Assembly: GCA_903927295.1 (NCBI GenBank)
Contig: CAIYMN010000309.1
Span: forward strand, 1-43,089
Direction of reading: 5' to 3'
DNA length: 43,089 nt
Source of the DNA: an uncultured beta proteobacterium
GTDB lineage: Bacteria; Pseudomonadota; Gammaproteobacteria; Burkholderiales; Burkholderiaceae_C
The notes beneath the pieces were generated by a model. That model was not told where the DNA came from, did not search any database, and saw nothing but the letters and a program-made list of their open reading frames with translations. A program made the position numbers and the translations under genes. How positions within the stretch are numbered: position 1 is the stretch's first letter; the number at the start of each line of letters is the position of its first letter. Positions 8,910-17,595 of this stretch are shown here, one piece after another.

Positions 8910-10267
8910 GATCTGACCGTGACCATACCCATCACCAGATCCGGAAGCCCCGTCGCAATGCCGGGAAAGATGCATATCAGCAATACCGCAAGGAACATCA
9001 GCAGCACAAACGGCAGCACGCCCCAAATGATCTCGCCCAGTTCTATATCGGGTGCGATGTTCTTGATAACAAAGATGTTGAGTCCAACCGGTGGATGAAT
9101 CAAGCCCGCTTCCATCACGATCGTCCTCAAAACACCGAACCAGATCAAATCGAAGCCCGCTGCCTTCAGCGGAGGCAGGATGATGGGTGCCGTCATCAGG
9201 ATGATACTCACCGGTGGCAGGAAAAAGCCCAGCACGATCACCATCAGCAGGATGGCCGCGAGCAGCACCCACTTGGACAAATGCAGGCCGACAACCCACT
9301 CGGCTGTGGATTGACTGATATGCAGGAAGCTCATCACGTAAGAGAACAACAGCGACATGCCGATGATCATCATCAGCATCGTCGATTCGCGCAGCGTCGC
9401 TGTCAGAATGGGCGCCACATCCTTGGGTCGCCAGACGCCATAAATGACCGCAATGAGCACGAGCGCGAGCAACGCGCCCAGGCCAGCGGTCTCCGATGGC
9501 GTTGCAAAACCACCGTACAGCGCTACCATGACGCCAATCAACAGCAGCACGAACGGCACGACGCGCGGCAGCATTTCAAACTTCTGCCGGTTCGTGAAGG
9601 TCTCATCAAGCAACAAGGCTGAACTCGCCCCCGATCGCTCAAATTCGGCTCGCGCCAGTCGGTGTTCCTTCTGGTAATGCAAGGCTGCATAAACTGCAAA
9701 CAGCCCAACCAGCAAAACACCAGGGAAGATGCCGGCCAGAAAGAGTCGCCCCAGCGATTGTTCTGCAGCCACTGCATACAGGATCATGGTGATCGATGGC
9801 GGTAGCAGTATCCCAAGCGTACCCCCTGCGGCGATGATGCCGGCGGCAAAACCTGGCGAATAACCACGCTTGCGCATCTCCGGAATGCCAGCGCTCCCAA
9901 TGGCAGAACAGGTCGCCGGGCTTGATCCGGCCATCGCCGCAAACAGCGCGCAGGCGAAGACGTTGGCGATGCCCAGCCCGCCCGGAATCCGTCCCATCCA
10001 TACATGCATGGCAGCGTACAGGTCCTGTCCGGCACGTGATCTGCCGATGGCGGCCCCCTTCAGGATGAAGAGCGGTATTGATAGCAGTGTGATGCTGGCC
10101 ATTTCCTCATAGACGTTCTGCGTCACCGTGTTCAGTGCAGATGCCGGCATGAAGAGGTACATGAAAAGCACGGCCACACTGCCGAGCGCAAACGAAATTG
10201 GGGCGCCAGAAAACATGAAGATCAGGGTTACGGCGCCGAACAGCAACCCCATGCTCAGCATCGTCAT
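8906..10267 (-). CDS. TRAP transporter large permease (DctM family), probable malonate uptake
   Basis: 453 aa, about 12 or more membrane helices. It is the large (M) subunit that carries substrate and Na+ in tripartite ATP-independent periplasmic transporters. Typical segments include GAPISFALG near the start, IPLFILKGAAIGRS, GSSPATCSAIGSAGIPEMRKRGYSPGFAAGIIAAGGTLGILLPPS, and the C-terminal PVGLNIFVIKNIAPD. The ATG at 10267 is chosen because it overlaps the dctQ stop as ATGA; the open frame extends 43 codons further, into dctQ. Substrate is inferred from matA and matB in the same operon; rhizobial malonate TRAP systems (MatPQM) are a precedent. Confidence 0.93.
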   Translation of the reverse strand: MTMLSMGLLFGAVTLIFMFSGAPISFALGSVAVLFMYLFMPASALNTVTQNVYEEMASITLLSIPLFILKGAAIGRSRAGQDLYAAMHVWMGRIPGGLGIANVFACALFAAMAGSSPATCSAIGSAGIPEMRKRGYSPGFAAGIIAAGGTLGILLPPSITMILYAVAAEQSLGRLFLAGIFPGVLLVGLFAVYAALHYQKEHRLARAEFERSGASSALLLDETFTNRQKFEMLPRVVPFVLLLIGVMVALYGGFATPSETAGLGALLALVLIAVIYGVWRPKDVAPILTATLRESTMLMMIIGMSLLFSYVMSFLHISQSTAEWVVGLHLSKWVLLAAILLMVIVLGFFLPPVSIILMTAPIILPPLKAAGFDLIWFGVLRTIVMEAGLIHPPVGLNIFVIKNIAPDIELGEIIWGVLPFVLLMFLAVLLICIFPGIATGLPDLVMGMVTVRS

Positions 10268-10836
10268 GGTTGCACCCCGGACACCTGTCTGCTCAGGGCG
10301 TTCAGCCGGGCGCTGAGCTGAATGAGGAGTTGCAGGCTCAGCAAGGTCATGCCCGCCGCCATCAGCCCGTAGGGTATCGCCAGCGACGGCGCCCACGACG
10401 ACGACGTGGTCTGATGCTCGACCCAGGCCTCATGAAAAAGAGTCCAGGATTTCCAGGCAAAAAAACTGCAGAACATCACGCCCAGCAAGTCCACCATCAA
10501 CAGGCGCAAACGGTTCAGCGACCTCGGCAGCAGGCTGGCGATCGCTTCGATGCCGACATGCCCACGCAGGGCCTGCACGTAGGAACTACAGAGGAAAGTG
10601 GCACCAACAAGGCAAAAGACGGCGGCTTCGTCCTGCCAGTCAGTGGAGGACTTCATGACGTAACGCGATACGACGCTGTACGTCAGCACGGTCGACGCAG
10701 TGAGCAAGGCCAACATACCCGCTACCACCATGAGGCGATTGATTCGCATCAACACGATGGCCAGTGGTAACAGCAGGCGCGGTGTATCAGGGTCCACCCC
10801 CAGCACGGCGGACCCGACCTCAAGCGGCTGTGTCAT
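10264..10836 (-). CDS. TRAP transporter small permease (DctQ family)
   Basis: 190 aa with four predicted membrane helices. This is the Q subunit that bridges the binding protein and the M permease. Family-like features: an N-terminal helix in RINRLMVVAGMLALL, then VVSRYVMKSSTDWQDEAAVFCLVGATFLCSS, matching the usual SRY...W.EE...L motif, and HVGIEAIASLLP in place of the common H..V..L. The ATG at 10836 overlaps the dctP stop (ATGA) and the gene's own stop overlaps dctM (ATGA), so the three subunits are coupled. The open frame reaches 10929 but that part overlaps dctP and was discarded. Confidence 0.92.
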   Translation of the reverse strand: MTQPLEVGSAVLGVDPDTPRLLLPLAIVLMRINRLMVVAGMLALLTASTVLTYSVVSRYVMKSSTDWQDEAAVFCLVGATFLCSSYVQALRGHVGIEAIASLLPRSLNRLRLLMVDLLGVMFCSFFAWKSWTLFHEAWVEHQTTSSSWAPSLAIPYGLMAAGMTLLSLQLLIQLSARLNALSRQVSGVQP

Positions 10837-11858
10837 GCCAGCTTTTGCGCCGCTTTGAGCAGCGCCGCGCAGGATTCGCTCTTCTCGGCAAAGTCCTTCC
10901 ATGCCGTTTCGCGCGCGATCACCTGCCACTTCTTTAGCGTCGCTTCGTCCATGTCATAGACCTTCGCGCCGGCTTTGGCGTAAATCTCCGCCGCCATCTT
11001 GTCGTCGGCGCGCGCCGCTTCCTGACCAAACACTTCAAGTTCGGCCCCGACCGCCATCACCACGTCCTGCTGGGGTTTGGGCAGCCTGGCAAACACATCT
11101 TTGGAGATGATCAAGGGCTCAAGCATGAACCAATACGTCTTGTTGCGCCCGCTGGTCAGATGCTTGGCAATCTCTTCCAGTTTGAAGGAGATGAAGCTGG
11201 TGCTCGATGTCATCGCGGCGTCCATCGCACCGGTCTGCATGGCGGCATAGATCTCGTTGGACGGCAGCGTTATCACCGACGCACCGGCCGTCTTGAGCAT
11301 CATGTCCATCTCACGACTTCCACCCCGCACCTTGAGGCCCTTGGCATCGTCGGGTACCAGCAAGGGGCGACTCCGGCTGGCGACGCCGCCCGCCTGCCAG
11401 ACCCAACTGACGATCATGACGCCCTTTTCATCAAGCACTTTGGACAACAGCCTGCCTACTTCGGCGTTCTTCCACTGTGCACCCTGCTCGTAGCTCGGCA
11501 CCAGCGCTGGCATCAAGCCAATGTTGGTCTCTGCCACTTCACCGCCGGCATAAGACAATGGAAACAGGCTCATGTCGAGTGCACCTTTGCGCACTGCAGA
11601 AAACTGGGCATTGGTTTTCATCAAGGATGAGCCGGGGTAGACAGATGCCTTGAGCGCACCACCTGTTCGCTTCTCCACCTCCACGGCAAAGCGCCGGCAC
11701 AGGCGGTCCCTGAAATCGCCTTCGGTCAGCGTACCCCCCGGGAATTGATGCGATATTTTCAAACCGGTCCCGCCGGTCTGAGGCCAAGCGGCTGGTGTCA
11801 GGGCGGCGAGTGCAACGCCACCGGCGCCCTGCATGAGGTTTCGTCTGGATAATGTCAT
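10833..11858 (-). CDS. TRAP transporter substrate-binding protein (DctP family), probable malonate binder
   Basis: 341 aa, periplasmic. The N-terminus MTLSRRNLMQGAGGVALAAL carries a twin-arginine-like SRRNLM motif before a hydrophobic stretch, suggesting Tat export with cleavage after a Gln/Ala-rich site near residue 25. Family motifs: LKVRGGSREMDMMLKTAGA with the conserved substrate Arg, and LPSNEIYAAMQTGAMDAAMTS. I chose the ATG at 11858 because AGGAG lies 5 bases before it; an ATG at 11900 overlaps the matA stop (ATGA) and would add 14 residues before the signal peptide. Malonate as ligand is inferred from the operon. Confidence 0.9.
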   Translation of the reverse strand: MTLSRRNLMQGAGGVALAALTPAAWPQTGGTGLKISHQFPGGTLTEGDFRDRLCRRFAVEVEKRTGGALKASVYPGSSLMKTNAQFSAVRKGALDMSLFPLSYAGGEVAETNIGLMPALVPSYEQGAQWKNAEVGRLLSKVLDEKGVMIVSWVWQAGGVASRSRPLLVPDDAKGLKVRGGSREMDMMLKTAGASVITLPSNEIYAAMQTGAMDAAMTSSTSFISFKLEEIAKHLTSGRNKTYWFMLEPLIISKDVFARLPKPQQDVVMAVGAELEVFGQEAARADDKMAAEIYAKAGAKVYDMDEATLKKWQVIARETAWKDFAEKSESCAALLKAAQKLA

Positions 11859-11896
11859 TTTGTCTCCTGGGTTTGTGGCCGAATTTTCTTCTCGGC

Positions 11897-13447
11897 TCAT
11901 TTTAGAAATTCTTTGACTCCGGAGGAAGCCGGGATTTTCCCTTGCCCCAACAGCGCCCGGTACCGATCCAGTCGTTGGATGTCGTACAAATAGTTCACCA
12001 TCATCCCGTAAGACTGCTTCAAACCTTTGGGCGAAGGATCACCCAGCCAGTTCAAACGCTCGATCCGCGCCCCGTTCCCCAGGTGAAAACGAGCCACCGG
12101 ATCCATCGGCTTTCCCTCGTTCAAGACCTGACTGAGGTAATAGGCGGCACAACGCAACAGCATTCTCCTCAGCGGTGATTTGACATCCAGTTCAGAAGCC
12201 TGCTCGGCGCCGAGCAGAAACTGCGTTGATGTCAGATCTTCCGTTCCCATCGACCTGGCCAATTCAAGGCGTGCCTTTTCGTCGAGTTGGCTCAGCATCT
12301 CCGTCGCGCCTTTTCCCAACCACGCGCGAAAGCCCGGCATCGGGGAAAGTGTTGCAAACGTTTTCAGGCGGGGAAAATCCTGTTTAAGTGTTTCAACCAC
12401 ACGCTTGATCAGCGAGTCACCGAAACTGACACCACGCAGCCCGGTCTGCGTATTGCTGATCGAGTAAAAGATGGCGGTCGTGGCCTTGTTGAGATCCTCC
12501 ACCGCGGCCGATTCATCCAGCAGGGGCGCAATGCCTCCGGCAATCTCATGCAGCAGCGCCACCTCGACGAAAATCAAGGGATCGTCTGGCAGGCGCGGGT
12601 GAAAGAAGCCGTAGCAGCGCCGATCCGAGTCAAGCCGGTTCTTGACATCGGCCCAGCTCTTGATGTCGTGAACCGCCTCGTATTTGATCAGTCGTTCAAT
12701 CAGTGATGCCGGCGAGTCCCAACTGATGCGTCGCAGGTCCAGAAATCCAACGTCAAACCAGGTGGAGAACATGTATTCCATCTCGACGTCCAGCGCCTGC
12801 AATTGTGGGTTCGACTTGAGTACCGGGAGCATCTCGGCTCGCAAGTCAACCAGGAACCGTATACCCTCTGGAAATGCACTGAAGCGCTGCAACAGACGCC
12901 GCCGTGGTGACACCGTGGCGCGGCGGTACTGTACTTCAGCAACCGCTTCATCCGGAGTTCCTACCGCCGCGGCAAAGCGGGTCTGCGCAACTTTGATGAC
13001 TTGAGGATCCGCGACAAACTGTTCGCTCATCAGCAACCAGAAATCACGTCGCTCGGCACTCGCCGCAGCCACGTACCACTGCGCCAGCACACTGGCTCGC
13101 CGGCCGCCTTCGACCTCACTGACGCGTCCATCCACCACAGCACGCAACTCGGCCAGAGTGTGACGAAGTGCGCGCGGCGACATAGCCTCTCCCCTGCGCC
13201 GCAAAGTACCAGCCAGACGCTCGCGCGTTGAGCGCGAGACAGGCTCTCCACGCAAGCCGGGCGTCAACCCGCCAGCATCAGGTCCCCTTCGCGCCGGCTC
13301 GGCTTCGCTGTGCATCGGGTCCTGTGTCTCTGCACCTTCGACAGACGCTGAATCAGGAACCGGCGGATTGTCCGGGCCCTTGCCCTTTGCATTGGATGCG
13401 GGCAACAACTTGGAGACCTTGCGACTGATCCATTCGGATGTATTCAC
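11897..13447 (-). CDS. matA: Malonyl-CoA decarboxylase
   Basis: 516 aa in the longest form. It decarboxylates malonyl-CoA to acetyl-CoA and CO2, completing malonate catabolism. The C-terminal catalytic domain is unmistakable: FFHPRLPDDPLIFVEVAL, LLDESAAVEDLNKATTAIFY, SISNTQTGLRGVSFGD and LKTFATLSPMPGFRAWL, with the family Ser/His region in the last motif and DPVARFHLGNGARIERLNW near the end. The start is uncertain. The GTG at 13447 overlaps the gntR stop (GTGA), giving an N-terminal part rich in Pro, Glu and Gly (about residues 18-70). An in-frame ATG at 13183, directly behind a strong GGGGAGAGG, would give 428 aa starting just before the helical domain. Stop to dctP start is 38 bases. Confidence 0.93.
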   Translation of the reverse strand: MNTSEWISRKVSKLLPASNAKGKGPDNPPVPDSASVEGAETQDPMHSEAEPARRGPDAGGLTPGLRGEPVSRSTRERLAGTLRRRGEAMSPRALRHTLAELRAVVDGRVSEVEGGRRASVLAQWYVAAASAERRDFWLLMSEQFVADPQVIKVAQTRFAAAVGTPDEAVAEVQYRRATVSPRRRLLQRFSAFPEGIRFLVDLRAEMLPVLKSNPQLQALDVEMEYMFSTWFDVGFLDLRRISWDSPASLIERLIKYEAVHDIKSWADVKNRLDSDRRCYGFFHPRLPDDPLIFVEVALLHEIAGGIAPLLDESAAVEDLNKATTAIFYSISNTQTGLRGVSFGDSLIKRVVETLKQDFPRLKTFATLSPMPGFRAWLGKGATEMLSQLDEKARLELARSMGTEDLTSTQFLLGAEQASELDVKSPLRRMLLRCAAYYLSQVLNEGKPMDPVARFHLGNGARIERLNWLGDPSPKGLKQSYGMMVNYLYDIQRLDRYRALLGQGKIPASSGVKEFLK

Positions 13448-14160
13448 GCCAGACGCCAGTTCCTTTGAGTCCGCCCCAGTTCGCGCAGCGCTTCGCGCTG
13501 GTGGGTGAGATGGCTGCGCATAGCAACCTGGGCGCCATCGCAGTCGCGCTGTCTCAAGGCAGCGTAAATCGCCAGGTGTTCATCCAGGCTCTGTGCGAGT
13601 CGACCCGGCACATGCAACTGCTGAAGCCGGGCGAGCTTGAGAATCTTGCGCAAATCTGCAATGACTTGAGCCAGCCAACGGTTGTTGGCCAGGGAAATAA
13701 TGGCTTCGTGAATCGCAAAATTTGTGCTGTAGTACTCGTTGATGCGTTGCGCTTTGGCATAGCGCTGCAGGCGCTCGTGCAGTTCATCAAGCGCCGCAAT
13801 GTCGGCATCGCTGGCATTCATGGCAGCCTCATAAGCACAGCGCCCTTCCAGCAAGGCGACCACGGGAAAAATTTCGTCGAGATCCTGCTCTGTCACCTCA
13901 TAGACAAAACTTCCACGGCGCGGCTCATGCCGCACCAACCCTTCAGCACTAAGCACTTTGAGCGCCTCCCGCAACGGTGTGCGCGATATTTTGAGACTGG
14001 CGCACAGCGCTGACTCATCGATGAAACTGCCAGGCGCCAGAGTGCCCGCAAAGATCAGGTCGCGCAGCAACAATGCAGCCTGATCGTGCAATGAGTTGTG
14101 AACCACGCGCATGGACAGTGTCATATCAGCAGGACGCAGTGCTGCTTTTGGCAACCGCAC
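13444..14160 (-). CDS. GntR-family (FCD subfamily) transcriptional regulator of the malonate operon
   Basis: 238 aa in the longest form. N-terminal winged helix-turn-helix: LRDLIFAGTLAPGSFIDESALCASLKISRTPLREAL in segments, then LSAEGLVRHEPRRGSFV. The C-terminal all-helical FCD domain (about 95-220) carries metal/ligand residues of the type D...H...H (AIHEAIISLANN, SLDEHLAIYAALRQRD, MRSHLTHQ). It is the first gene of the operon and overlaps matA, so it likely senses malonate or malonyl-CoA as MatR does. A perfect palindrome just upstream suggests autoregulation. The first codon is uncertain: GTG at 14160 would leave almost no leader from the predicted start of transcription, and ATG at 14124 or 14112 is possible. 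Confidence 0.9.
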   Translation of the reverse strand: MRLPKAALRPADMTLSMRVVHNSLHDQAALLLRDLIFAGTLAPGSFIDESALCASLKISRTPLREALKVLSAEGLVRHEPRRGSFVYEVTEQDLDEIFPVVALLEGRCAYEAAMNASDADIAALDELHERLQRYAKAQRINEYYSTNFAIHEAIISLANNRWLAQVIADLRKILKLARLQQLHVPGRLAQSLDEHLAIYAALRQRDCDGAQVAMRSHLTHQREALRELGRTQRNWRLA

Positions 14161-14165
14161 TGTTG

Positions 14166-14181
14166 TAATTACCGGTAATTA
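14166..14181. promoter_or_regulatory. Perfect 16-bp palindrome, probable operator of the malonate operon
   Basis: TAATTACCGGTAATTA is a perfect inverted repeat in the 85-base gap between lgt and gntR. It overlaps the -10 and likely start of the predicted operon promoter, the position expected for a repressor site. GntR/FCD regulators bind short palindromes and the regulator is the adjacent gene. The symmetry is seen directly; the link to the regulator is inferred. Confidence 0.7.
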
Positions 14182-14206
14182 TGAGGAACAACCAAGACCG
14201 ACACAA
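14178..14206 (-). promoter_or_regulatory. Predicted sigma-70 promoter of the malonate operon
   Basis: On the minus strand TTGTGT (14206-14201) and CATAAT (14183-14178) are separated by exactly 17 bases. The -10 matches the consensus at 5 of 6 positions, the -35 at 3 of 6. The expected start of transcription is near 14171, inside the palindrome, so repressor binding would block it. Based on sequence only. Confidence 0.5.
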
Positions 14207-14245
14207 GCGCAAATTGCTCAGTACAAACCCGAGGGCGGCCCTGGA

Positions 14246-15055
14246 TCAGCGGCGCGAAGAAAGCTGCGCCCAACGCCACAGACCGATGCCGCCAAAAATC
14301 ATTGGCAAGCACAGCCACTGCCCCATGCTCATCCCCAAGGACAAAATGCCAAGATGTGCGTCGGGCTCGCGAAAGAACTCTGACCCGAAACGCAATACAC
14401 CGTAAGCTACCAGGAACATCGCCGCGACCTGCCCTTCGCGGCGTTGCTTCTTCGCATAGAGCCACAGCAGCACAAACAAAAGCAGGCCCTCGCCGAGAAA
14501 CTGATAGATCTGCGATGGGTGCCGCGGCAAATCACCTGCGCCGCGAAACACCATCCCCCAGGGCAGATCCGGGCTGCACAGACGCCCCCACAACTCACCG
14601 TTGATGAAATTTCCGATCCGTCCCGCAGCAAGTCCCGTCGGCACACAGGGTGCCACAAAGTCTGCAACCTGCAGCCAGGGTCGCGCTCGTGATCGGGCAA
14701 ACCAGACCATGGCCACAATGACCCCCAGCATGCCGCCGTGAAAACTCATGCCACCCTGCCACACGGCAAGTATCTCCAGTGGATGGACCAGGTAATAGAG
14801 CGGTTTGTAAAACAAGCAGTAACCGAGGCGCCCTCCAAGCACCACCCCCACGACGCCGAGGAACAGAATGTCCTCGACGTCCTTGTTGCTCCAGGCGCCA
14901 CCCCCTTTGACGGAAGCGAAGGGCGGATGCGACAGGCGCCGCTTGCCAAGGAACATGAACAAGGCGAACGCCGCCAGATAAGTCAACCCGTACCAATGAA
15001 CCGCCAGCGGACCGATTTGCAAAGCTACGGGATTGATTTGAGGGTGAATGAGCAT
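14246..15055 (-). CDS. lgt: Prolipoprotein diacylglyceryl transferase
   Basis: 269 aa inner-membrane enzyme with about seven helices; it transfers diacylglycerol from phosphatidylglycerol to the lipobox Cys of prolipoproteins. Recognisable features: [20 protein letters not shown], the start [31 protein letters not shown] with the essential HGG region, and the Lgt signature [18 protein letters not shown] containing the catalytic Arg and Asn. Length is normal. The ATG at 15055 matches the family start; the open frame extends 100 codons further without similarity. It is divergent from ilvD, and downstream lies the malonate operon promoter. Confidence 0.97.
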   Translation of the reverse strand: MLIHPQINPVALQIGPLAVHWYGLTYLAAFALFMFLGKRRLSHPPFASVKGGGAWSNKDVEDILFLGVVGVVLGGRLGYCLFYKPLYYLVHPLEILAVWQGGMSFHGGMLGVIVAMVWFARSRARPWLQVADFVAPCVPTGLAAGRIGNFINGELWGRLCSPDLPWGMVFRGAGDLPRHPSQIYQFLGEGLLLFVLLWLYAKKQRREGQVAAMFLVAYGVLRFGSEFFREPDAHLGILSLGMSMGQWLCLPMIFGGIGLWRWAQLSSRR

Positions 15056-15175
15056 GGAAGGATTGTGCACGCAAGCCCAGCTTGTGCCGTGCTCTATAAA
15101 ATGCACAGAATACACAAAATCGGTCCTGACTTCTTGCGGACTTGAAAATTCGAACTTTTCTAAAGAGAAACACCT

Positions 15176-16870
15176 ATGACCACGCAACCCCAAGTCCTCA
15201 ACCCCCGCAGCAAGAACATTACCGAAGGCAAGTCGCGCGCGCCTAACCGTTCCATGTACTACGCCATGGGTTACGACGCTGAGGACTTCAAGAAGCCCAT
15301 GATCGGCGTGGCCAACGGCCACAGCACCATCACGCCTTGCAACAGTGGCCTGCAAAAACTCGCGGATGCGGCCATCGAGGCAATCGAAGAGGCTGGCGGC
15401 AACGCTCAGGTCTTTGGCACACCGACTATTTCGGACGGCATGTCCATGGGCACCGAAGGCATGAAGTACTCACTCGTCAGTCGCGAGGTCATTTCGGACT
15501 GCATTGAAACCTGCGTCCAGGGTCAGTGGATGGATGGCGTTGTCGTCATCGGGGGCTGCGACAAGAATATGCCGGGTGGCCTGATGGGCATGCTGCGAGC
15601 CAATGTGCCGGCCATCTTCGTCTACGGTGGCACCATCCTGCCGGGGCATTATCAGGGACGGGATCTCAACATCGTCAGTGTTTTTGAGGCTGTCGGCGAG
15701 AATGCCGCTGGCCGCATGAGCGATGAAGATCTGCTCGAAATCGAGCGCCGCGCTGTTCCTGGTCCTGGCTCATGCGGCGGTATGTACACGGCCAACACCA
15801 TGTCCTCCGCCTTCGAAGCTTTGGGCATCTCGCTGCCCTACTCCAGCACCATGGCGAACCCGCATGACGAAAAGGTGGACTCGGCCAGAGAGTCCGCCAG
15901 AGTCTTGGTCGAGGCCATCAGGAAGGACCTCAAGCCCCGTGACATCGTGACGCGCAAGTCGATTGAAAATGCCGTTGCCGTGATCATGGCCATTGGAGGT
16001 TCCACCAATGCAGTGCTGCACTTTCTGGCGATTGCGCATGCTGCCCAGGTTGACTGGTCGATTGACGACTTCGAGCGCGTGCGACAGAAGACACCCGTAC
16101 TATGCGATCTCAAGCCCAGTGGCCAATACCTTGCGGTTGATCTGCATCGCGCCGGTGGTATTCCCCAGGTCATGAAGACACTGCTATCCGCCGGACTACT
16201 GCACGGCGACTGCATCACCATTACCGGGCAAACCATAGCCGAAGTGTTGCATGACGTCCCGGCGGCACCGCGCGCCGATCAGGACGTCATACGTCCGCTC
16301 TCCAATCCGATGTACCAACAGGGCCATCTCGCGATCCTGAAAGGCAATCTGGCGCCCGAAGGATGCGTGGCAAAGATTACCGGCCTGAAAAATCCTGTCA
16401 TCACCGGACCGGCTCGGGTTTTTGAGGATGAACAATCCGGTCTGGCAGCCATCCTTGCAGGAAAGATCGTGCCGGGAGACGTCATGGTCTTGCGCTACCT
16501 CGGACCCAAAGGTGGACCCGGTATGCCAGAAATGCTGGCACCGACCGGCGCTCTGGTTGGTCAGGGTTTGGGCGAATCGGTCGGTTTGATCACCGATGGC
16601 AGATTTTCCGGCGGCACCTGGGGCATGGTGGTCGGCCATGTGGCGCCTGAAGCCGCCGTTGGCGGCACTATCGCCTTTATTCAGGAGGGTGACTCAATCA
16701 CCATTGATGCACGCCAGTTGCTGCTGCAACTCAATGTCAGCGATGAAGAAATTGCCAGACGCCGCGCCGCATGGACGGCTCCACAGCCGCGCTACACGCG
16801 GGGTGTGCAGGCCAAGTTCGCCTTCAACGCATCTACGGCGAGCAAAGGCGCCGTTCTCGACAACTACTGA
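15176..16870 (+). CDS. ilvD: Dihydroxy-acid dehydratase
   Basis: 564 aa. It dehydrates 2,3-dihydroxy-isovalerate and 2,3-dihydroxy-3-methylvalerate in Ile/Val synthesis and is an Fe-S enzyme. The three cluster Cys are visible: C55 (TITPCNSG), C128 ([10 protein letters not shown], with Lys130) and C200 ([14 protein letters not shown]). The C-terminal motif [20 protein letters not shown] is intact. The roughly 560-residue length and TPCN motif point to the shorter subgroup, often with a [2Fe-2S] cluster, rather than the 616-aa E. coli type. AAAGAGAAA precedes the ATG. The upstream 120 bases are shared with divergent lgt and include TATAAA at 15095-15100. It converges with the Trp-rich gene seven bases after the stop. 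Confidence 0.97.
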   Translation: MTTQPQVLNPRSKNITEGKSRAPNRSMYYAMGYDAEDFKKPMIGVANGHSTITPCNSGLQKLADAAIEAIEEAGGNAQVFGTPTISDGMSMGTEGMKYSLVSREVISDCIETCVQGQWMDGVVVIGGCDKNMPGGLMGMLRANVPAIFVYGGTILPGHYQGRDLNIVSVFEAVGENAAGRMSDEDLLEIERRAVPGPGSCGGMYTANTMSSAFEALGISLPYSSTMANPHDEKVDSARESARVLVEAIRKDLKPRDIVTRKSIENAVAVIMAIGGSTNAVLHFLAIAHAAQVDWSIDDFERVRQKTPVLCDLKPSGQYLAVDLHRAGGIPQVMKTLLSAGLLHGDCITITGQTIAEVLHDVPAAPRADQDVIRPLSNPMYQQGHLAILKGNLAPEGCVAKITGLKNPVITGPARVFEDEQSGLAAILAGKIVPGDVMVLRYLGPKGGPGMPEMLAPTGALVGQGLGESVGLITDGRFSGGTWGMVVGHVAPEAAVGGTIAFIQEGDSITIDARQLLLQLNVSDEEIARRRAAWTAPQPRYTRGVQAKFAFNASTASKGAVLDNY

Positions 16871-16877
16871 TCCGCCC

Positions 16878-17120
16878 TCAGCGCTTCCTTTTGCCTGAGG
16901 TTCCAAGAGCGTCGTGGTTCCGGTCGATTCGCGCCTGCCGACGCTTGTCCTCCTTTGCCATGGCGTCCTTTTTGGTGTGGCCTGACCAGTCTGCCCAGGA
17001 CCACCAAAGTACTGCCAGGACAAATGGCGACAGCACGTACCACCACTCCCAGGCCCCCACCGGACCCAGAGAAAAATATTTCATAACCAGGAAAACCAAG
17101 CCAAGTCCGAGCAGATACAC
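16878..17120 (-). CDS. Small Trp-rich membrane protein (TIGR04438-like)
   Basis: 80 aa if translation begins at the GTG at 17120. One or two membrane helices are evident: VYLLGLGLVFLVMKYF, then VGAWEWWYVLSPFVLAVLWWSWADWSG with seven Trp, followed by a very basic tail (TKKDAMAKEDKRRQARI). This pattern matches the small Trp-rich protein family found in Burkholderiales, whose function is unknown. I chose GTG because AAGGAG lies 7 bases before it; an upstream ATG at 17159 lacks such a site and would add 13 non-family residues. It converges with ilvD and is divergent from the cytochrome c gene. Confidence 0.82.
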   Translation of the reverse strand: MYLLGLGLVFLVMKYFSLGPVGAWEWWYVLSPFVLAVLWWSWADWSGHTKKDAMAKEDKRRQARIDRNHDALGTSGKRKR

Positions 17121-17225
17121 CAATGTTCTCCTTTGATGACCAAGCCCTTGCATTACCATGAGCGACTGGCCCGATCACTACAATTGTCCGGGTTAACTGT
17201 ACTCCAACCTGTAAGGAACTACACC

Positions 17226-17531
17226 ATGAGGCGTGCACTGCCAATTTTGCTTACCGGCTGCCTGATGGCCGTGCCGGCCCTGGCCGACCAGGCGCTGGCA
17301 AAGGTCAAGAATTGCCTGTCATGCCATGCCATTGACAAGAAAATCGTCGGTCCAGCCTATCAGGATATCGCCCGCAAATATGGCGGCCAAAAGGACGCGC
17401 CGGATGTACTCGCCAGCAAGATCATGAAAGGCGGTTCCGGCGTCTGGGGTGTTATTCCGATGCCGGTCAACAGCCAGGTCAATGACGTGGAAGCCAGGAA
17501 ACTGGCCAACTGGGTTCTTTCCCTGAAATAG
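17226..17531 (+). CDS. Class I cytochrome c (c-551/c-552 type), periplasmic
   Basis: 101 aa including a Sec signal peptide (MRRALPILLTGCLMAVPALA, cleavage after residue 20). The mature 81 residues carry one haem site, CLSCH at 30-34, and a likely axial Met79 in VIPMPVN. The sequence VGPAYQDIARKYGG after the haem and the C-terminal NWVLSLK helix are typical of small c-551/c-552 electron carriers, which shuttle electrons to oxidases or nitrite reductase. It may feed the cbb3 oxidase, but the genes are far apart and this is a guess. TAAGGAA precedes the ATG at 17226. A strong terminator follows. Confidence 0.95.
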   Translation: MRRALPILLTGCLMAVPALADQALAKVKNCLSCHAIDKKIVGPAYQDIARKYGGQKDAPDVLASKIMKGGSGVWGVIPMPVNSQVNDVEARKLANWVLSLK

Positions 17532-17547
17532 GACGACTCGTCTACAA

Positions 17548-17581
17548 AAGCAAAAGGCCCGCGACTGCGGGCCTTTTGCTT
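17548..17581. terminator. Bidirectional intrinsic terminator between cytochrome c and acs
   Basis: A perfect 15-bp stem, AAGCAAAAGGCCCGC paired with GCGGGCCTTTTGCTT, closed by the four-base loop GACT. The GC-rich core flanked by A and T runs gives a T tract on both strands, so it can end the cytochrome c transcript (plus) and the acs transcript (minus). Confidence 0.93.
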
Positions 17582-17595
17582 GCCATGACGCTGCC

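Noticed and set aside
8910-9299. N-terminal extension of the crotonase gene
   Set aside because: It runs through dctM in another frame and has no crotonase similarity; the ATG at 8909 overlapping the dctM stop is preferred.
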